Below, one piece after another: positions 53,146 through 62,528 of a DNA stretch of 64,000 bases. The stretch spans positions 1-64,000 of the forward strand of contig NZ_RXNR01000002.1 in NCBI RefSeq assembly GCF_003966145.1, read 5' to 3'. The stretch is from Lysinibacillus telephonicus. GTDB lineage: Bacteria; Bacillota; Bacilli; Bacillales_A; Planococcaceae. Both the position numbers and the translations under genes were made by a program. The first letter of the stretch is position 1; each line of letters starts with the position of its first letter. The notes below the pieces were generated by a model. The model was not told the DNA's origin. It saw only the letters and a list, made by a program, of their open reading frames with translations, and searched no databases.

Positions 53146-53883
53146 ATGAATGACTTTTACTGGAGAAGAATAGTTTCACCGTCCCCGACACATTCTATTG
53201 TTGCTAGTAAGGTTGCTGATGTTACTGGTGACGGCTTTCCTGATTGGGTCTACCTTACAGCAGTTAAACAACCTGATAGCCCTTACTTAACAAATATTAC
53301 CCTTGTTATTAGAAATGGTCGAACACATCAGAGTGAAACGTATTCGCTCACCGAGAACTCGGGCTATTATCCAACATTATGGTTGGGCGATTTTACGGGA
53401 AATGGCATCAATGACATTCTAATTGTGATTGATTCAGGGGGAAGCGGTGGAATTGTATATGCATATATTTACTCAACTTTACAAGATAGAATGACTAAAA
53501 TTTTTGATTCTATTCAGTTTAATGAGCAGCATCAATATCAAGTTCAATATGCAAATCAGTATAAGGTAAATATTATAAGTGACAATCCTAGAAAAATTTA
53601 CACATTGGATCTACATTATAAAGGTCCAGAATATTTAAATGAAATTTATAACCCAGATGGCACATTAAAACAACCAATAGAAGGCTGGGTAGATCCTGTA
53701 GGAGGCATTTATCCAATAGATTTATCTAGAAATAACAAATACTATTTGCTTATTATGCAACAAATAGCTGGAAGATATCATGCAGATGGTTTGGGTTATG
53801 TTGAAAATCTACTATCTTGGAACGGACATCAGTTTGAAATTGTGCGTCAAACCGTTGCTACTTATGGTAAAAATATTGATTAA
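53146..53883 (+). CDS. FG-GAP/VCBS-like calcium-loop protein
   Basis: A 245-aa protein with two EF-like calcium loops of the FG-GAP/VCBS beta-propeller kind: ADVTGDGFPDWVYL (about 24-37) and GDFTGNGINDILIV (about 82-95). The rest is beta-rich with many Tyr and Asn. It has no signal peptide or membrane segment, unusual for this repeat type, which is commonly extracellular. It may be released in the mother cell during sporulation or exported without a signal (inference). AAAAGGAGG lies before ATG 53146. Followed 63 bp later by a lipoprotein gene. Confidence 0.75.
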   Translation: MNDFYWRRIVSPSPTHSIVASKVADVTGDGFPDWVYLTAVKQPDSPYLTNITLVIRNGRTHQSETYSLTENSGYYPTLWLGDFTGNGINDILIVIDSGGSGGIVYAYIYSTLQDRMTKIFDSIQFNEQHQYQVQYANQYKVNIISDNPRKIYTLDLHYKGPEYLNEIYNPDGTLKQPIEGWVDPVGGIYPIDLSRNNKYYLLIMQQIAGRYHADGLGYVENLLSWNGHQFEIVRQTVATYGKNID

Positions 53884-53946
53884 AAATCGTATAACCTCCA
53901 ATAAACTACACAGACTATATTCATAAAATGTTTAGGAGGTTTTTTG

Positions 53947-54306
53947 ATGAAAAAATTATTGTTATTACCTTTTGCATTCCTTTTAGCAGGTTCGTTGGCA
54001 GCATGTGCAGATAACGCGAATGACAACGAAAATGGGGATGTGCTTGATGAGAATGTAGATGATACACAAACAGGCAACCAAGAGGACACAGATATACTAG
54101 ATAATGATACAAACAACGGTACTGACACTGGCAACAATGGTGCTGTTGAAACAGAAGATGGTATGGGAACTAATAATAATGGCAATACAAATGGAACAAT
54201 GAATGAAGAAGGCACAAATGATGCAGGCACAAATGAAAATGGTACAACTGATAACGGGACAGAAACTGAAACAGAATTACGTGATGAAGAAAAAGAAGAA
54301 CAATAA
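53947..54306 (+). CDS. Low-complexity acidic lipoprotein
   Basis: A 119-aa lipoprotein. The signal is MKKLLLLPFAFLLAGSLAACAD with lipobox LAAC (Cys about 20). The mature part is an almost unstructured Asn/Asp/Glu/Gly/Thr chain, for example NNNGNTNGTMNEEGTNDAG, ending ELRDEEKEEQ. No folded domain is visible. Such tethered, disordered lipoproteins are common in Bacillales and have no assigned role. AGGAGG lies six bases before ATG 53947. A strong terminator follows. Confidence 0.8.
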   Translation: MKKLLLLPFAFLLAGSLAACADNANDNENGDVLDENVDDTQTGNQEDTDILDNDTNNGTDTGNNGAVETEDGMGTNNNGNTNGTMNEEGTNDAGTNENGTTDNGTETETELRDEEKEEQ

Positions 54307-54320
54307 TTAAAATCTTTGAA

Positions 54321-54360
54321 ATAAAACCGATTTCTAGCAAAGAAATCGGTTTTATTTTTT
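54321..54360 (+). terminator. Terminator after lipoprotein gene
   Basis: ATAAAACCGATTTCT and AGAAATCGGTTTTAT form a perfect stem around AGCAA, followed by TTTTT. Confidence 0.93.
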
Positions 54361-54434
54361 AAAGTAATCTTAATTAAAGGAAAATTTCATATACTTAATA
54401 GTAGGATATATTTTTAAGGAAAAGAGGAGAGTCT

Positions 54435-55448
54435 TTGATTACATATCCAAGTTTGAAAACGCCTGTAAAAGTCGGGGTTGCGGCACCATCAGCAGGGCTA
54501 CATATTAAACAGCATTTTTATCTTGAACAGGCTATCTATCGTTTACAAGCAAAAGGATATGAAGTTATTGTTGGCAATACATGTTGGACCCAATATAAAG
54601 CAAAGTCAGCCCCAGCAAAAACTCGAGCAGAAGAATTAAATTTAATGCTTACTGACGATACAATCCAATTAATTTTTCCACCCTGGGGAGGAGAACTATT
54701 AATTGAAATTCTGGAATATATAGATTTTGAAAAAATAAAACCAAAATGGGTATTAGGTTACTCTGATACAAGTGTTTTGCTGCTTGCAATGACCTTAACT
54801 AAAGGTATTGCAACTGCGCATGGTCCAAATCTAATAGAACTTCGTGGGGAAGTTTCAGATTCAACTACAGCTATGTGGGAAGAGGTGTTGTTTACTAACC
54901 AAGGGGAAGAAGTAATGCAATATCCTTCCGAAAAATATCAAGAATATTGGCAGCATGATTATGAGACTGAATATGTTTTCCATCTAACGGAACAAACAAA
55001 GTGGAAGACGATATCCAACGAGCCAATATATGTGAAGGGACGATTTTTGGGAGGATGCATTGATGTAATTCGTCACTTAATTGGGACACCATATGGAGAT
55101 GTATTGCAATTTCAGAAAAAATTTATAAACAATGAGCCGATTATTTGGTATTTTGAAAACTGCCAGATGAACGTAACTGATTTACGTAGATCGTTATTAC
55201 AAATGAAATTAGCAGGGTGGTTTACAAATTGTAATGGAATCCTTTTTGGAAGAAGCGCGGCAAACGAGCCTGTTGATGATTATAATATAATAGATGTATA
55301 TATGGAGCTGGTAGAAGAATTAAATGTACCTATTGCTTATGATATCGATTGCGGACATATGCCCCCTCAGCTTACTTTTATAAATGGTGCCTATGGCGAA
55401 GTAAGAATTTATAATAGCGGTAGTGCGGTAAAGCAAAAGTTTATATAG
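54435..55448 (+). CDS. LD-carboxypeptidase / MccF-like S66 peptidase
   Basis: A 337-aa S66-family serine peptidase. Relatives are muramoyltetrapeptide LD-carboxypeptidases and the microcin C immunity protein MccF. VAAPSAGLHI is near the start, the nucleophile Ser is in WVLGYSDTSVLLLAMT (about 112), and HGPNLIEL follows. The catalytic His is in DIDCGHMPPQLTFINGA near the end. Length fits MccF-type enzymes. The start is TTG 54435 with AGAGGAGA upstream. Whether it trims peptidoglycan or detoxifies acylated nucleotides cannot be told. Monocistronic. Confidence 0.9.
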   Translation: MITYPSLKTPVKVGVAAPSAGLHIKQHFYLEQAIYRLQAKGYEVIVGNTCWTQYKAKSAPAKTRAEELNLMLTDDTIQLIFPPWGGELLIEILEYIDFEKIKPKWVLGYSDTSVLLLAMTLTKGIATAHGPNLIELRGEVSDSTTAMWEEVLFTNQGEEVMQYPSEKYQEYWQHDYETEYVFHLTEQTKWKTISNEPIYVKGRFLGGCIDVIRHLIGTPYGDVLQFQKKFINNEPIIWYFENCQMNVTDLRRSLLQMKLAGWFTNCNGILFGRSAANEPVDDYNIIDVYMELVEELNVPIAYDIDCGHMPPQLTFINGAYGEVRIYNSGSAVKQKFI

Positions 55449-55553
55449 AGTATCTTAATTTATAACTAGTGATTGTACATATGACTTATTGTTTAACCTT
55501 ACGATAAAAGTAAACTGCTTTTCTTCTCAAAAGGGAATTTGATTACTAACTAA

Positions 55554-55598
55554 AAAATCACCACATCATTAAAAACTATAATGGTGAGGTGATTTTAA
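55554..55598. terminator. Terminator between convergent genes
   Basis: AAAATCACC plus CATCATT pairs with AATGGTGAGGTGATTTT, with A and T runs. Confidence 0.8.
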
Positions 55599-55644
55599 TT
55601 ATGAAAATTAATGCTTTTTAGTAAAAAAGGGATGTAATAAAAAC

Positions 55645-56064
55645 CTATTTTACTATTAATGCCGGGCAATTCACCCGCTTCATTACTTTATGGCTGACAC
55701 TGCCTAATACCATTTCTTGCAAGCCATTTAACCCGCGGCTGCCTATAACAACTAACTCGACCTGTTGTTCGTTTGCATATTTCACAATTTCAGGGCCAGG
55801 AGTGCCATGTAGAATTTTTACCTTATAGGAAATGTTTGACTCACGAAGCAGTTGTTCTATCTTTGATATTTTTTGACGACGTTCAAGGTTTAAAGCCTCA
55901 CTTGAAGTTGAATGTAACACTTCTGATTTGGCTTTTTCAAAATCCGCAACATAAATTACTTCAATCACTGCCTCTTTATTACAAGAAGCAATTTTTATTG
56001 CTTCTTTTGCAGCACGTAAAGCATTTTCAGAACCATCTGCAGCTAACAAAATGTGTTTATACAT
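55645..56064 (-). CDS. Universal stress protein UspA family
   Basis: A 139-aa single-domain Usp protein. The ATP-binding signature G-2x-G-9x-G-S is intact in GSRGLNGLQEMVLGSVSHKVM (about 109-129), and LLAADGSENALRAAKEAI is at the start. It is the second gene after a SulP transporter, 11 bp apart, so they are co-transcribed. Usp proteins beside transporters are thought to modulate them by nucleotide binding (inference). The ribosome binding site is AAGGGGG. Confidence 0.95.
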   Translation of the reverse strand: MYKHILLAADGSENALRAAKEAIKIASCNKEAVIEVIYVADFEKAKSEVLHSTSSEALNLERRQKISKIEQLLRESNISYKVKILHGTPGPEIVKYANEQQVELVVIGSRGLNGLQEMVLGSVSHKVMKRVNCPALIVK

Positions 56065-56075
56065 AAGAATCCCCC

Positions 56076-57509
56076 TTAATGAGATGATGACATTCCTTGT
56101 AATTTCGAAATGATTTTTTTACTTGGGGCATCTAATTCGATAACTTCTACTTGAATTCCTTTTTCACGTAATAGATCCTCAACTTTTACTAATGCCCCAA
56201 CAGCAGAATCATCCCAAATGCGGCTATTTGAAAAATCTATTTGAATGCTGCTGTCTTTTATATCTGCTGATTTAAAGTAGTCTACAAACGCATCAGTAGA
56301 GGCAAAGAATAGCTGACCCTCTACAATAAAACGATTATTATCTTGGTGAATCTTTACTGTTGCAATTTTTACTACGAAAAATATTGCACTCAAAATAACA
56401 CCTGTGATGACACCCTTTGATAAATCGTGTGTCCATACGACAATAACTACAGTTGTTAACATAACGATTACATCTGTACGAGGGGCTTTTACTAAATACT
56501 TGAATGAACTCCAATCAAATGTCCCTACACTAACCATTATCATAATTCCTACCAGAACAGGCATTGGAATTTTTACAACTAAATCACCAAGTACCATAAT
56601 TAAAAAGATTAAAAACAATCCTGCGATTAGCGTTGATAAGCGTCCCCGTCCACCAGATTTTACGTTAATAACTGACTGGCCAATCATTGCACAACCCGCC
56701 ATTCCTCCAAAAAAGCCTGTTACAATATTGGCTATACCTTGACCTCGAGCTTCTCTATTTTTATTACTTTCTGTTCCTGTCATATCATCAACAATTTGTG
56801 AGGTTAATAAAGACTCGACCAACCCTACAATAGCTAGGGATATAGAAAACGGGAAAATAATTTTTAATGTTTCAAAATTAAATGGTACATCGGGAATTAA
56901 GAAGGATGGCAAGGATTGCGTTATTGATCCTAAATCACCGATTGTTCTAAGGTCAACGCCACTATAAATAGCAATTGAAGTTAATACAACAATTGCAATA
57001 AGTGGAGCTGGAATGGCTTTTATAAAACGTGGTAGTGTATAGACAAGAAGAAGAGTTATACCAACGAATATATATGTCATTGTTGAAATGCCAATGAAAT
57101 GTGGTACTTGAGCCATAAAGATTAATATAGCTAATGAATTGACGAATCCAATCATTACAGCGTTTGGAATAAACTTCATTAACTTTGCGATTTTAAGGAC
57201 ACCAAAAAGAATTTGAATAATACCTGTTAAAATTGTTGCGGCAAATAAGTACTGTAATCCATAATCACGTACTAAGGGAACCATTACAAGTGCCATAGCG
57301 CCAGTTGCTGCAGAAATCATTCCAGGTCTGCCACCTGCAAATGCGATAATAATAGCCATTGTAAATGATGCATATAATCCTACCATTGGATCAACGCCAG
57401 CAATAATAGAAAAAGCGATTGCTTCTGGTATGAGCGCCAGTGCTACGACAATCCCAGATAAAATATCGCCACGCACGTTGCCAAACCATTGTTGTTTTAA
57501 ACTTTGCAT
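56076..57509 (-). CDS. SulP-family anion transporter with STAS domain
   Basis: A 477-aa SulP/SLC26 transporter. Residues 1-370 form the 14-helix core, with [31 protein letters not shown] in TM1-TM2 and [27 protein letters not shown] near 262. The C-terminal STAS domain (about 385-475) has [30 protein letters not shown]. Substrates of the family are sulfate, bicarbonate or other anions; none is specified here. GGAGAG lies before ATG 57509. Operon with the UspA-family gene downstream. Confidence 0.92.
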   Translation of the reverse strand: MQSLKQQWFGNVRGDILSGIVVALALIPEAIAFSIIAGVDPMVGLYASFTMAIIIAFAGGRPGMISAATGAMALVMVPLVRDYGLQYLFAATILTGIIQILFGVLKIAKLMKFIPNAVMIGFVNSLAILIFMAQVPHFIGISTMTYIFVGITLLLVYTLPRFIKAIPAPLIAIVVLTSIAIYSGVDLRTIGDLGSITQSLPSFLIPDVPFNFETLKIIFPFSISLAIVGLVESLLTSQIVDDMTGTESNKNREARGQGIANIVTGFFGGMAGCAMIGQSVINVKSGGRGRLSTLIAGLFLIFLIMVLGDLVVKIPMPVLVGIMIMVSVGTFDWSSFKYLVKAPRTDVIVMLTTVVIVVWTHDLSKGVITGVILSAIFFVVKIATVKIHQDNNRFIVEGQLFFASTDAFVDYFKSADIKDSSIQIDFSNSRIWDDSAVGALVKVEDLLREKGIQVEVIELDAPSKKIISKLQGMSSSH

Positions 57510-57636
57510 GGTACTCTCCTTTACATAACATCTTTATCGAATATAAATAAAGACAAATAAATTAAAAAAGCTTCAATAATAATAACATCTACCTTCCTAA
57601 AAAGGAACCCTTTTGGGAAGGTTTAGGAGTGATAAA

Positions 57637-58185
57637 ATGATTTATGGTTATATTAGACCTCTATATAATGATGAACAATGCGATAATCAACTAAAGTTGC
57701 TCAAGGACTGCAAAGAGATTTTTCGGGAATCACACGGTTCTCAAAAGAAGCGGGCTGAACTTGAACAGATGCTTATGGTGCTGCAAAAAGGAGATATCAT
57801 CAAGGTTGAAAGAATGTTTGTGCTTGCAGATACAACAAGACATCTAATGGAGCTATTAAAAATATGTGAAAAAGATGGAGTAACAATACAATTCTTAAAC
57901 GAAGGGATTAACAGTAATGAGGTGCTAAATTTTTCTTTACAAGAAATGATGGAGCATATGTTGAACTTTCAATCGGATATTGTAAAACAGTCGACGTCCA
58001 TAGGACTAGCACATGCTAAAGAACAGGGCAAAGCTATTGGCCGTCCAAAAAAATCAGATGAAAATATTAAAAGAGCTATTGCTATGTATCATTCAGGAGA
58101 TTATACACTACTTGATATTAAAAATGAAACAGGGATAAGTAAATCAACCCTTTATAGATATTTGGAATCTGTAGGAGATGAGTGA
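57637..58185 (+). CDS. Serine-recombinase-like protein lacking catalytic serine
   Basis: A 182-aa member of the resolvase/invertase family. An N-terminal resolvase domain covers about 1-135 and a C-terminal HTH about 138-180 (GRPKKSDENIKRAIAMYHSGDY then ISKSTLYRYLESV). In active enzymes the start reads YARVSTxxQ; here it is YGYIRPLYNDEQCDNQL, without the nucleophile Ser. The conserved DRLGRS active-site loop is VERMFVLADTTRHL, losing an Arg. It is therefore probably not a recombinase and may act as a DNA-binding regulator. AGGAGTG lies before ATG 57637. A dyad (ACCTTCC...GGGAAGGT) lies just upstream and could be its own operator. Confidence 0.8.
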   Translation: MIYGYIRPLYNDEQCDNQLKLLKDCKEIFRESHGSQKKRAELEQMLMVLQKGDIIKVERMFVLADTTRHLMELLKICEKDGVTIQFLNEGINSNEVLNFSLQEMMEHMLNFQSDIVKQSTSIGLAHAKEQGKAIGRPKKSDENIKRAIAMYHSGDYTLLDIKNETGISKSTLYRYLESVGDE

Positions 58186-58248
58186 ATTTATAGAAGAAGG
58201 TTTTAATTTAAACTAAACAGGGGCAGAGCTAAAACCTTATAAAAATAA

Positions 58249-58292
58249 TAAACCGCGTGAAATCAAAGAATCTTGATTTCATGCGGTTTTAT
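58249..58292. terminator. Bidirectional terminator
   Basis: AAACCGCGTGAAATCAA and TTGATTTCATGCGGTTT pair with one mismatch. T and A tracts serve both the recombinase-like gene and the convergent SDR gene. Confidence 0.9.
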
Positions 58293-58363
58293 TTTCACGA
58301 TTTAATTCTAAATTTAATAAGTTTTCAACTTATGTCCCGACCTCTGGTATTAATTAATTTAAA

Positions 58364-59122
58364 TTAATAAGCTGTCCAACCTGCGTCAGCGGCAATAACT
58401 TGACCATTGATGAAGCTAGATTCATCAGAGCCTAAGAATAATGCAAGTTGTGCAATTTCTTCCGGTTTACCGCTGCGAGGCATTGTTGTCATACCAGTTT
58501 GTTGACGACCCATACCGAATTGTGAAAGATTTGTCATAGAAGCACCGATATTTGTTTCTACGCCACCTGGTGCGATGCCGTTGCAACGAATCCCTGAATT
58601 AGCATACATGTAAGCAGTATTTTTTGTTAAACCCGTTACAGCATGTTTTGATGCTGTGTATGCTGCACCAGCCCGAGCGCCGCGTAATCCCCCAGCTGAA
58701 ATATTATTAACAATAACTCCATGTCCTTGCTCCAAGAAGATATTTGTTGCGATACGCATTGCACGCATAACACCAGTAGTATTTACTGCAAATACGCGAT
58801 CCCATCTTTCGTCAGAAATTTCGCCAACAGGCTCCATACCGTCCATAATCCCAGCGTTGTTCACTAAAATGTCCAATTTACCGAATGCTGCTTTCGTTTC
58901 AGCAAATAGGTTTTCTAAATCAGCCAACTCAGCAACGTTTGTGCGGTTAGCAATTGCCTCTCCACCAGCAGCTTTAATGCCTTCTGCCACACTTTTCGCA
59001 CCTTCGAAATTGTAGTCAGATACAACTACTTTTGCCCCTTCTTTTGCATAAAGTTCCGCAATTGCTTTCCCCATACCAGAAGCAGCACCTGTGACAATAG
59101 CAACTTTACCTTGTAATCTCAT
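58364..59122 (-). CDS. SDR-family oxidoreductase
   Basis: A 252-aa classical short-chain dehydrogenase/reductase. The cofactor motif is VTGAASGMGKAIAELYAKEGAKVVVSDYN; the Asp after the second strand suggests NAD(H). NNAG is in LDILVNNAGIMDGMEP. The catalytic Ser, Tyr and Lys are in NNISAGGLRGARAGAAYTASKHAV (about 139-162). The end ESSFINGQVIAADAGWTAY is typical. The substrate is unknown. GGGAGG lies before ATG 59122. It is divergent from a TetR regulator, probably its controller. Confidence 0.93.
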   Translation of the reverse strand: MRLQGKVAIVTGAASGMGKAIAELYAKEGAKVVVSDYNFEGAKSVAEGIKAAGGEAIANRTNVAELADLENLFAETKAAFGKLDILVNNAGIMDGMEPVGEISDERWDRVFAVNTTGVMRAMRIATNIFLEQGHGVIVNNISAGGLRGARAGAAYTASKHAVTGLTKNTAYMYANSGIRCNGIAPGGVETNIGASMTNLSQFGMGRQQTGMTTMPRSGKPEEIAQLALFLGSDESSFINGQVIAADAGWTAY

Positions 59123-59268
59123 ATATAAAACCTCCCGATAATTTATTGAACAACTGTATAATAAATATTATAGATGAAGAAAGTAACCGCTTTCAATAAG
59201 CGGAAAAAAGCGATATGTATAGTAATGAACACATACTAATAATTATGTTCAATAAGAAGGTGAAAAAT

Positions 59269-59829
59269 GTGAAAATTGATTTACGGATAATAAAAACTAA
59301 AGAAGCTTTGCATGAAGCATTGCTAACTATACTAAAAGAAAAACCACTCGAATCCATTTCAATTTCGGAAATTTGTAGAAAGGCAAAGGTAAATCGAGGA
59401 ACGTTTTATTTACATTATAACCAAATTGGTGATTTGTTTGAGGAGTACTTCAAAGAAATAATGGCAGATTTAGCAAACTCTTATCATGAGCCATACCGTC
59501 ACGTTGAAAAACTGAAAACGGAAGAACTTGATCCTTCAACGATTAGAATTTTCCATCATATTGAAAAATATAAAGCGTTTTATAGAATTGTGTTCTCAAA
59601 AAAAGTTCCTCTAGTGTATTATTATTTGCTATTTAATGAAGTTAAGAAGCTGTTAATAAATGAGGTTATTCATCAAAATGAAATTGAGCCAGGTTTTTAT
59701 TCCTCCTATCAAGCGAATGCAATTCTTGGTATGATTATTCAATGGTATATGGATGACTTTCAACAAAGTGCAAATTTTCTAAATGAACAACTAGTTAAAA
59801 TACTAAATACGAAAGATAAGGGAAAATAA
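59269..59829 (+). CDS. TetR/AcrR-family regulator
   Basis: A 186-aa TetR regulator. The HTH is IKTKEALHEALLTILKEKPLESISISEICRKAKVNRGTFYLHY (about 7-50). The C-terminal helical domain resembles the TetR_C_7/DhaS type, with FHHIEKYKAFYRIVFS. GTG at 59269 is chosen because GAAGGTG lies about eight bases upstream; earlier in-frame ATG codons at 59215 and 59245 have none and would give a non-conserved leader. It is divergent from the SDR gene with 146 bp between and upstream of an ABC exporter (75 bp); both are possible targets. Confidence 0.87.
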   Translation: MKIDLRIIKTKEALHEALLTILKEKPLESISISEICRKAKVNRGTFYLHYNQIGDLFEEYFKEIMADLANSYHEPYRHVEKLKTEELDPSTIRIFHHIEKYKAFYRIVFSKKVPLVYYYLLFNEVKKLLINEVIHQNEIEPGFYSSYQANAILGMIIQWYMDDFQQSANFLNEQLVKILNTKDKGK

Positions 59830-59904
59830 GTATAAGCTTTTACACTGTTTTTAAGATAAAATTATGAAATAATACAGTTTAAATCATACAGGAAGGAGAC
59901 GCAC

Positions 59905-61617
59905 ATGCTTTCAAAATTTTTTTCTTATTATAAGCCACATAAAAGGCTATTTATTATAGACTTTTCAAGTGCTATCATCGTAGCAATTTTAGAGCTGGCT
60001 TTCCCAATTGCAGTACAATGGTTTATTGATAAACTACTTCCGACAAATGAGTGGGATTCAATTGTAAAAGTAAGTATTCTTCTATTACTTGTTTACATTT
60101 TAAGTACATTTTTAAACTTTATCGTGAACTATTTAGGGCATAAGCTAGGGATAAATATTGAAACGGATATGAGGCAAGATTTATTTAACCATCTTCAAAA
60201 ACAATCGTTTCGTTTCTTCGATAACAATAAAACCGGTCATTTGATGAGTCGAATTACAAATGATTTATTTGATATTGGAGAATTTGCTCACCATGGACCT
60301 GAAGATTTCTTTATTGCGGTCATGACATTTATTGGTGCGTTTGCTATTATGTTTAACGTAAATTCGACATTAGCATTTGTAGCACTTATAGCAGTGCCAT
60401 TTTTAATTTGGATTGTCACGTTTAGCAACAGCAAAATGAACTCTGCATGGAAAACGATGTACGGTAAAATTGCAGATGTAAATGGACGGGTGGAAGATAG
60501 TGTTGCAGGGATTCGCGTCGTACAATCATTTACAAACGAATCGTTTGAAATGGAACGTTTCCGCGAGCAAAATGGCTTCTTTAGAAGTGCAAAGCTTTAT
60601 GCATATAAAGTAATGGCAGGTACACATTCAGGGATGTATATGATGACAAGGCTATTAACATTAGTAGTGTTAGTAGTTGGTGCTTGGCTCAGCTACAATG
60701 GGCAACTTACGAATGGCGAGCTGGTAAGTTTTGTACTTTACACGAATGTGTTAATCAAACCGATTGATAAAATAAGTGCGTTACTCGAGTTATATCCAAA
60801 AGGGATGGCAGGTTTTAAACGATTCCAGGAGTTGTTAGCTCAACAACCAGAGGTGCAGGACCGAATTGGAGCAGTTGATGTCCCATATTTACATGGAGAT
60901 ATTAAATTTGAAAATGTGAATTTTAGTTATGAAAACGATAAACCGATACTAAAAGATGTTTCTTTTGAATTAAAGGCAGGACAAATGACAGCATTTGTTG
61001 GTCCTTCGGGTGCAGGGAAAACTACAATTTGTTCATTAATACCACGATTTTATGATGTCGAAAGTGGGGCTATTAAAATTGATGGCATCGATGTGCGTGA
61101 TATGACAAGACGTTCGTTGCGCAATCAAATAGGGATAGTTCAGCAAGATGTATTTTTATTTACAGGTACTATTCGTGAAAATATTGCTTATGGAAAACTG
61201 GATGCAACAGAAGAGGAAATTAGAGAGGCTTTGGCGAAAGCACATCTCGAGGAATTTGTTGATGGTTTATCCGAGGGGCTTGATACACAAATTGGTGAGC
61301 GTGGTCTAAAGCTATCGGGTGGACAAAAGCAGCGATTAGCTATTGCACGAATGTTTTTAAAAAATCCACCTATTTTAATTTTAGACGAAGCTACATCCGC
61401 TCTTGATACTGAAACCGAAAAAATAATACAGGAGTCTCTTGCAGAGCTTGCTGAAAATCGCACAACTCTAGTCATTGCGCACCGTCTTGCAACAATTAAA
61501 GATGCTGATCGCGTCCTTGTTGTTACTCAAAACGGGATTGAAGAGGATGGATCGTATAATGAACTAGTTGCTGAGAATGGAATATTTGCACGACTGCATC
61601 AGCATCAATATAGTTGA
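59905..61617 (+). CDS. ABC exporter, fused permease and ATPase
   Basis: A 570-aa half-transporter of the MsbA/BmrA/LmrA type. Six membrane helices cover about 1-320, with the coupling motif RFFDNNKTGHLMSRITNDLFDI. The ATPase covers about 335-570. Walker A is VGPSGAGKTT, the Q-loop is GIVQQDVFLFTGTIRENIAYG, the signature LSGGQKQRLAIARMFLK, Walker B ILILDEATSALDT, and the H-loop IAHRLATI. It exports lipids or drugs as a homo- or heterodimer; no second half-transporter is adjacent. GGAAGGAG lies before ATG 59905. The last 95 bp overlap the convergent MerR frame. Confidence 0.95.
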   Translation: MLSKFFSYYKPHKRLFIIDFSSAIIVAILELAFPIAVQWFIDKLLPTNEWDSIVKVSILLLLVYILSTFLNFIVNYLGHKLGINIETDMRQDLFNHLQKQSFRFFDNNKTGHLMSRITNDLFDIGEFAHHGPEDFFIAVMTFIGAFAIMFNVNSTLAFVALIAVPFLIWIVTFSNSKMNSAWKTMYGKIADVNGRVEDSVAGIRVVQSFTNESFEMERFREQNGFFRSAKLYAYKVMAGTHSGMYMMTRLLTLVVLVVGAWLSYNGQLTNGELVSFVLYTNVLIKPIDKISALLELYPKGMAGFKRFQELLAQQPEVQDRIGAVDVPYLHGDIKFENVNFSYENDKPILKDVSFELKAGQMTAFVGPSGAGKTTICSLIPRFYDVESGAIKIDGIDVRDMTRRSLRNQIGIVQQDVFLFTGTIRENIAYGKLDATEEEIREALAKAHLEEFVDGLSEGLDTQIGERGLKLSGGQKQRLAIARMFLKNPPILILDEATSALDTETEKIIQESLAELAENRTTLVIAHRLATIKDADRVLVVTQNGIEEDGSYNELVAENGIFARLHQHQYS

Positions 61618-62365
61618 GTGGAAAGGGGGGTGTCCTACAAAGGGATGCCCCCCAATTTTTATGGGGAATTTTTCCTTGTATAAACTCACATAATTTATAC
61701 AGATAATACCCTGCGCGAAGTTGTTGTTGAATTATATAATCCATATGCTGAAGTGCATCTGAAGCAATTTTTTTCGCATGTGAAATACTATGCTGGTCTA
61801 TCTCATCTAAAACTTCGCCAACTACTTCCAACGAATAGACGGCAGAGCGGAGTGTGCGGATAATTAAAAGTCTACGTAAATCGGCTCTATTATATTGTCG
61901 ATAACCATTTTCCAAATTGCGTGAAGGTTCAACGAGCCCTTCTTTTTCCCAATGACGAATTGTCGTTTGGGGAACATCGATTTCTTTTGCTACTTCCCCA
62001 ATTGAATACCATTCTTTTTTATGCAAAGTAGAGAATCGCTCAAGCTCCTCTACATCGAGAGCTTGAATCGTATTATCGGCTCTAACTTTTTCTTTGTACA
62101 TATTTGCTTGAGCTTCATTAACAATCCATAATGCCTGAGTAATGTTTCCCTGTTGAATGAGGGGCATTACTTGTTTAACTAATCTCATTCCAAAACCAGC
62201 ATTCATAGCACGAATACATTCAAAATATGCTAAATGTTCTTCCGTGTACATTCGGTAGCCATTAGGTTGTCGTTTCGGAGGAGGAACAATTCCCCACTCT
62301 TCATAATGGCGCAAAGCACTCGTACTAATATTAAGTCTTCGAGCAATTTCAATGGGCTTTATCAT
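61523..62365 (-). CDS. Tandem-HTH MerR-family regulator
   Basis: A 280-aa protein with two MerR-type HTH domains in one chain: PIEIARRLNISTSALRHYEEWGIVPPPKRQPNGYRMY (about 3-39) and YSIGEVAKEIDVPQTTIRHWEKEGLVEPSRNLENGYRQY (about 118-156). A helical stretch follows each. A covalent pseudo-dimer on DNA is plausible (inference). ATG 62365 follows AGGGGG; the longer frame to 62389 has no site. The last 40-45 residues read antisense through the ABC gene's terminator and its last codons, so the natural stop may have been lost by frameshift. It is divergent from the UvrA paralogue gene. Confidence 0.85.
   Translation of the reverse strand: MIKPIEIARRLNISTSALRHYEEWGIVPPPKRQPNGYRMYTEEHLAYFECIRAMNAGFGMRLVKQVMPLIQQGNITQALWIVNEAQANMYKEKVRADNTIQALDVEELERFSTLHKKEWYSIGEVAKEIDVPQTTIRHWEKEGLVEPSRNLENGYRQYNRADLRRLLIIRTLRSAVYSLEVVGEVLDEIDQHSISHAKKIASDALQHMDYIIQQQLRAGYYLYKLCEFIQGKIPHKNWGASLCRTPPFPLNYIDADAVVQIFHSQQLVHYTIHPLQSRFE
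61625..61660 (+). terminator. Terminator after ABC exporter gene
   Basis: GGGGGGTGTCC pairs with GGGATGCCCCCC through G-U-tolerant matches around TACAAA, followed by AATTTTT. It is embedded in the antisense MerR frame. Confidence 0.8.
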
Positions 62366-62528
62366 TAACTTCCCCCTAGCGAAAAACATTATAAGAAAAG
62401 ATTAAAGTACCATGACGGCTTTCTGCTGAGAATTGTACAGTAAATCAAGTAGCATTACCACAAAGTTTAGGAATTGCATTAATGTTGTATGATGATAAAG
62501 AATACAAGAAATGTTGGGAGGAAACAAA

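Noticed and set aside
53880-54230. 116-codon minus-strand Ser/Val/Pro-rich frame
   Set aside because: Antisense to the low-complexity lipoprotein; the composition is explained by that gene.
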